Below are positions 60,300 through 64,000 of a stretch of 64,000 bases of DNA, one piece after another; positions within the stretch are counted from its first letter, which is position 1, and each line of letters starts with the position of its first letter. The notes beneath the pieces were generated by a model. That model saw nothing but the letters and a program-made list of their open reading frames with translations. It made no database searches and was not told the DNA's origin. Made by a program: the position numbers and the translations under genes. Source of the stretch: CBDBBY01 sp965205055 (GTDB lineage Bacteria; Pseudomonadota; Alphaproteobacteria; Rhodobacterales; Rhodobacteraceae); the NCBI GenBank assembly GCA_965205055.1, contig OZ242030.1, positions 3,162,001 to 3,226,000 on the forward strand, given 5' to 3'.

Positions 60300-61323
60300 A
60301 ATGAACGACTCCAAAGGCAATCCGACCGCCGAGAAGCCGCCGAGAGGCGCAAAGCTTCTGCCGTTCCTGGACCATTACGGAATTCTCATCGTGATCGCCT
60401 TGATGTGCGTCGCTTTGTGGGCGCTCCAGCCCGATGTGTTCTTCACTTGGCGGAACATCACGAACATCTTCAAGCAGACCGCCGCGAACGGAATGCTTTC
60501 CATCGGGATGTTCGTCGTCATACTGACGGCAGGAATTGATTTGTCTGTCGGCTCCGTGCTCGCGCTGGGCATGATGACGCTTGCCGTGTCGAACGCCGCC
60601 GGAGTGCCATGGCCGATCGTCCTGCTGCTTTCGCCTCTCATGGGCATGATCGCCGGCTTCATCAACGGAATCGGCATTACCAAGCTGCGAATGCCGCACC
60701 CGTTCATCATGACGCTTGGCATGCTGTTCATGGCGCGAGGATTGGCGAACCTGATATCCGGCGGCGTTCCCTACTCGGGCCTTCCCGACCCGGTCAGGTT
60801 CTTGGGATCCGCGCGCATCTATCTTGGCGAGTTCGACGGAACGCGGATCAACCTGCCTGTCGTATTCCTGTTTACGATCTTCGTTTACGTGATTTTCTGG
60901 ATACTTCTGGAACATACGGTATTCGGGCGGCGGGTCTATGCGATCGGAGGGAATCCGGACGCCGCGAGAGTCAGCGGGATCAATGTGGACCGCATGCTTA
61001 TCGCGGTTTACACGATTTGCGGCCTGATGGCCGGCATCGCAGGGCTCATCATGGCCGGGAGAACCAATTCAGGCTTCCCGAACGCCGGGAACGGGATGGA
61101 GCTCGAGGCGATCGCAGCGGTCATCATCGGCGGAGCCAGCTTTTTCGGAGGACGCGGCCAAGTGGTTGGCATATTTGGCGGCGTCCTCATCATGGGATTG
61201 ATAAGAAACGGCTTGAACTTGAATGACGTCAGCACATTCTGGCAGCAAATACTGATCGGCGCCATCATCGTCCTTGCAGTGTTCATCGACGTATTGAGGC
61301 GCGACCTGGGGCGGCGGCAGTGA
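60283..61323 (+). CDS. frcC: Sugar ABC transporter permease (CUT2, BPD_transp_2)
   Basis: 346 residues with about ten membrane helices. GIDLSVGSVLALGMMTLAV is the conserved motif of the RbsC/FrcC permeases, with GGNPDAARVSGINVDRML, an AVIIGGASFFGGRGQVVGIF block and a C-terminal DVLRRDLGRR. A start at 60283 overlaps frcA by 17 bases; an ATG at 60301 directly after the frcA stop is also possible. Transports the sugar with FrcA and FrcB. Confidence 0.93.
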   Translation: MTVSDEMNDSKGNPTAEKPPRGAKLLPFLDHYGILIVIALMCVALWALQPDVFFTWRNITNIFKQTAANGMLSIGMFVVILTAGIDLSVGSVLALGMMTLAVSNAAGVPWPIVLLLSPLMGMIAGFINGIGITKLRMPHPFIMTLGMLFMARGLANLISGGVPYSGLPDPVRFLGSARIYLGEFDGTRINLPVVFLFTIFVYVIFWILLEHTVFGRRVYAIGGNPDAARVSGINVDRMLIAVYTICGLMAGIAGLIMAGRTNSGFPNAGNGMELEAIAAVIIGGASFFGGRGQVVGIFGGVLIMGLIRNGLNLNDVSTFWQQILIGAIIVLAVFIDVLRRDLGRRQ

Positions 61324-61427
61324 TCGGAAAACACAAATCGCCAAGCCGCTCTTTCGATGTGGTTCGGGTGCAGGAACGAGACGCCCGAACTGCAAATTGT
61401 CCACCTGCAACTGAAGAGGAGATCAAA

Positions 61428-62351
61428 ATGAACAAGTTGCTTGGATCCATCGGCCTTTTTGCGGCCGCAACCGCGTTGGCCGGACTGGCAGGGATGTCGG
61501 CAGCCGCGCAAACAATCGTCGTCAGCATGAAAGGTCCAGGAGCGGGGAACCCGTTCTGGGCGGCCGTGCAGCGCGGCGCGGAAGAAAAGGCTGCTGAACT
61601 CGGCGTCGAGGTCGTGGTGATGTCGCCGCCGACCGAATCCGACGTGCCTGCCCAAATCGCCCAGCTGGAAGACCAGCTCGCGAAAGGCGTCGACGGGATC
61701 GTGCTTGCGCCAACCGATCCGAACGCCTTGGCTCCTGTGGTCGACGAAGCGCTTGAGGACGGCGTTCCCGTCGTGTTCGTGGACACCAAGGGCACGAACG
61801 ATGGCGTGACCTATATCGGCACCGACAATGAAATGGGCGCAGCGTTGGCCGCCAAGCACATCTGCGACAATGTGGAAGCTGGCTCCGACGTCGCCATTCT
61901 GCAGGGCATCGTCACGCAATCCACGGGCAAGGCCCGCGCCGACGGTTCGAACGCCGGCTTGTCGGAATGCGGCCTCAACATAGTCGCCGAGCAGACCGGA
62001 GAATGGGACCGCGCCAAGGGCATGGCGGTCATGGAGAACATCATCACCGGCAACCCGAACCTGATGGCCGTCTTCGCCAGCAACGACAATATGGGGCTCG
62101 GCGCGATCGAAGCGCTCAAGAACGCCGACATGCTGGACCAGGTGTTCATCGTCGGCTTCGATGCGAATCCGGATGCCGCGGAAAGCGTGCTTGCCGGCGA
62201 AATGTCCGCAACCGTCGCGCAGAACCCCTACAACATGGGTGCGTTCGGAGTTGAAAGCGTGATGACGCTGATCAACGGCGGTTCGCTGGACCCCGTGATC
62301 GATACCGGAACAGTTCTGGTCACGATGGAAAACGCCGAAGACTTCAAATAA
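61428..62351 (+). CDS. frcB: Sugar ABC transporter substrate-binding protein
   Basis: 307 residues with a Sec signal peptide (MNKLLGSIGLFAAATALAG, cleavage after AAA near 25). A periplasmic LacI-like sugar-binding fold: VVVSMKGPGAGNPFWAAVQR-type opening, GVDGIVLAPTDPNAL, VPVVFVDTKG, FASNDNMGLGAIEAL, VGFDANPDA. The ATG has gaggag at good spacing. It is the last gene of the A-C-B order; a GC-rich hairpin follows. The ligand is probably a monosaccharide such as fructose or ribose. Confidence 0.92.
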   Translation: MNKLLGSIGLFAAATALAGLAGMSAAAQTIVVSMKGPGAGNPFWAAVQRGAEEKAAELGVEVVVMSPPTESDVPAQIAQLEDQLAKGVDGIVLAPTDPNALAPVVDEALEDGVPVVFVDTKGTNDGVTYIGTDNEMGAALAAKHICDNVEAGSDVAILQGIVTQSTGKARADGSNAGLSECGLNIVAEQTGEWDRAKGMAVMENIITGNPNLMAVFASNDNMGLGAIEALKNADMLDQVFIVGFDANPDAAESVLAGEMSATVAQNPYNMGAFGVESVMTLINGGSLDPVIDTGTVLVTMENAEDFK

Positions 62352-62363
62352 CGGCGGAAAACG

Positions 62364-62391
62364 CGCCGCCGCGTCGTCGGATGCGGCGGCG
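62364..62391 (+). terminator. GC-rich stem-loop after frcB
   Basis: CGCCGCCGC (62364-62372), ten-base loop, GCGGCGGCG (62383-62391): nine G-C pairs, twelve bases after the stop codon. There is no T-run, so it may need Rho or act in mRNA stability. Confidence 0.5.
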
Positions 62392-62577
62392 GTCCATTGC
62401 CAATTCGGCGCGTCTTGTCTGCTTGCCGTTTCACGACTTGCTGAATTCGAATCTGACGCCGGACGGTTCTTCGCCCAGCCGCGAAATTGGCTCTCGGCAA
62501 TAAGGGCAAAGAGTCCGGCACGTTGGCGTGCGAGCTTTATAGACGCCAGCCGCCGTTACCTTAAAAACAGTTCAGAT

Positions 62578-62727
62578 GTGCATCTCTACGGTGTGCTGAT
62601 ACGTGATGTTGCTCCGCATGAAGACGATTTGAGGATGCCCGTGATGCAGTTCTGTGCTGGATGCCCTGAGGGAACGCGCATCAAGTTCCTCGCATTGCAC
62701 TTGCCCAATGGGCGCATCAGCAGCCTT
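62578..62727 (+). other. Possible small or truncated coding frame before the helicase
   Basis: A frame with a GTG at 62578 and TGA at 62725 reads HLYGVLIRDVAPHEDDLRM, then FCAGCPEGTRIKFLALHLP. The text looks coding, the frame is also open upstream, and it ends 40 bases before the helicase start, as an upstream partner gene might. No family is recognised and it could be a truncated remnant. Confidence 0.3.
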
Positions 62728-62766
62728 GGTTGTTGACTCGGTAGCAGAGCAAGCGGGAGGAGATGC

Positions 62767-64000
62767 ATGAGCCTTTCCGCCAGTGCGTTTGATGCACTCC
62801 AAGATCATTGGGCAGTCACTGAGATTAGTCACGGAACTCTCGACCGGGCCGACCGTCTTGTCAATGAACGCCTCGCCACAAAGGCTGTCGGGAAGGAAAT
62901 CGACTTCTCCTTCCGGGTAAGCTCGGAAGACGATCATTTCCTTGAGCAAATCGCCCTCTCTTACGAGATGGCGGCAATTGAAGGGCTGGATGAACTTAGC
63001 CGCCCCGCCGGCGTGAATATAGACTTGCGAAACCAAGCGGTCGCCGCGTCTTACAAGGCTTTCGAAATCCGGCGCTTGATGGCCGTGCCTTCCGAAACGC
63101 ACGACCGCTTGTTTTTTGTCCTGCAGCTGTCGGCCATGGGTTATTGCGGCGATCGCTGGTCCGATCTCAGGCACTGAATTAAAGAAAATGAAGCAGCTCT
63201 GGTCGCGCCGAGCGTGGTAGGCGTTCCATGGGACCGCCGTCTGCTTTATCGGCTGTTTCATTGCTGGGTGCGTCTCTTTCGCAAGAATGGATGGGACGAT
63301 CTTGACCGTGTCCGCGAGATTATTGCGGGCTTGCGCGATGATCAAAAACACTTTGAAGCGGAGCGGTTGAACAACGGCTCTCATACTGCTGATCGCGCAG
63401 TGGCTTTGCGCTTGGTCGCACTCTATCATTGGGCCAAAGGAACGGAAATCCTCGCTCAATACATGTTGCAAGGTCAGCCTGTCGCACCGTTTACAAATCT
63501 CGACAAGCACTTTGATGCTGCACGGAAAGCTGCGATTGCGTCCGCAGATGCCCTGCATGAAATCGCCTTGCGGTGGCTCCATGCTACGGCGCGTGTCATG
63601 GTGACCAGTTCCCTCTGGTGGGCCACGCGCTCGGTGAACTCCAAAACGTCCGAATTTGTCAGAGCCCTTACTCATCGCCAGCATCAAGCGATGTTCGAAC
63701 TGTTGCTGCCGCAGCGGGCGGCACTTCTGGAACGCGGCCTCCTTGACCAAGCCAAAACAGCGATGTTTTGGATATGCCGACCTCGGGAGGCAAAACTCTG
63801 TTGGCGCAATTTCGAATGCTTCAGGCACTCAACCAGTTCGACGCTCAAAACGGCTGGGTCGCTTACGTCGCTCCGACTCGCGCATTGTCTGCTCAGATCA
63901 CGCGCAGACTGCGGAAGGAGTTCGACCCGATCGGCCTGCGGGTCGAACAACTTACCGGTGCTATTGAGGTGGATGCTTTTGAAGATGAGCTGCTCAGTGA
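62767..64000 (+). pseudogene. Large DEAD/DEAH (superfamily 2) helicase gene, broken by a stop and a frameshift, runs off the window
   Basis: Frame 62767-63177 (136 residues, ATG preceded by cgggaggag) ends in TGA at 63175, just after GYCGDRWSDLRH. The same frame continues open (IKENEAALVAPSVVGVPWDR, WVRLFRKNGWDDLDRVREII, ALRLVALYHWAKGTEILAQY, QRAALLERGLLDQAKTA) to about 63760. There one base appears lost, and the frame becomes LDMPTSGGKTLLAQFRMLQA, VAYVAPTRALSAQI to the window end. PTSGGKT and APTRALxAQ are the Walker A and motif Ia of SF2 helicases of the kind found in defence loci such as Hachiman HamB. A tryptophan is plausible where TGA stands. GC content is lower than in the core genes. 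Confidence 0.7.

Noticed and set aside
62767..63177. TGA read as tryptophan or selenocysteine
   Set aside because: Many genes in the window end in TGA, and no selenocysteine hairpin or other recoding signal is evident; a nonsense change is simpler.
62572..63828. Uninterrupted 418-codon ORF on the minus strand
   Set aside because: It is antisense to the helicase gene, whose plus-strand text carries recognisable helicase motifs; the minus translation has none.
1..64000. CRISPR array, rRNA, prophage or complete insertion sequence
   Set aside because: No regularly spaced repeats, rRNA signatures, phage structural genes or intact transposase with inverted repeats were found on reading the window.

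Overview
The window looks like the chromosome of an alphaproteobacterium, probably marine or host-associated. The evidence is gene order and content: hrcA-grpE facing rph-rdgB-hemW, a dnaK-dnaJ pair behind an alphaproteobacterial-type heat-shock promoter, rimP-nusA-ylxR-infB, a TimA/Smr block, LPS genes (kdsB), and sulfolactate and glycine betaine functions typical of marine relatives. Core genes are GC-rich and TTG/GTG starts are common. No rRNA, tRNA or CRISPR array was recognised.

Layout. 1-4100 is a decayed accessory stretch: an IS630-type transposase remnant, a VapC-like PIN toxin fused to four 27-residue repeats, and two paralogous 65-residue membrane proteins inside a duplicated DNA segment. 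4100-8630 (minus strand) holds kdsB-cysQ, an AlbA_2/HATPase protein translationally coupled to a small ORF, and alkB. 8696-11958 is the heat-shock unit dnaK-dnaJ. 12231-14688 is a sulfolactate module (dehydrogenase plus the two sulfopyruvate decarboxylase subunits) behind a broken Gfo/Idh-type gene. 15115-18793 has a truncated NYN gene and a large adenine-methylase protein with a nuclease-like N-terminus. 19260-25046 has a YrdC-domain protein, an MFS-like transporter and a ProXVW betaine importer with a 15-bp stem-loop between proX and proV. mutS follows.

28163-31945 is an AT-richer island on the minus strand: C5 methyltransferase, PD-(D/E)XK endonuclease, DUF262 protein and a HEPN ribonuclease-like gene interrupted by one amber codon. 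It is the clearest candidate for a composite defence system here. 32531-37234 returns to core genes. 37634-48000 mixes an OmpA-like protein, two unknown proteins, a ThDP enzyme, a second AlbA_2/HATPase protein ending in TPR-like helices, an AbrB-family membrane protein, a DUF1801 protein and a cytochrome P450. 48124-53474 is the rimP-nusA-ylxR-infB operon. 53599-59086 has a phosphatase, a methyltransferase, Smr, TimA, and an isolated DotC/DotD lipoprotein pair of the type IVB secretion family. 59499-62351 is a sugar ABC importer of FrcACB type. The right edge (62767-64000) is the start of a large superfamily 2 helicase gene broken by a TGG-to-TGA type stop and a frameshift.

Taken together, this is a conserved housekeeping backbone interleaved with several defence-type or mobile genes. 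A notable share of those accessory genes are broken: transposase, NYN, HEPN, helicase and Gfo/Idh. That suggests active turnover or genome erosion, although assembly errors cannot be excluded for the single-base lesions.
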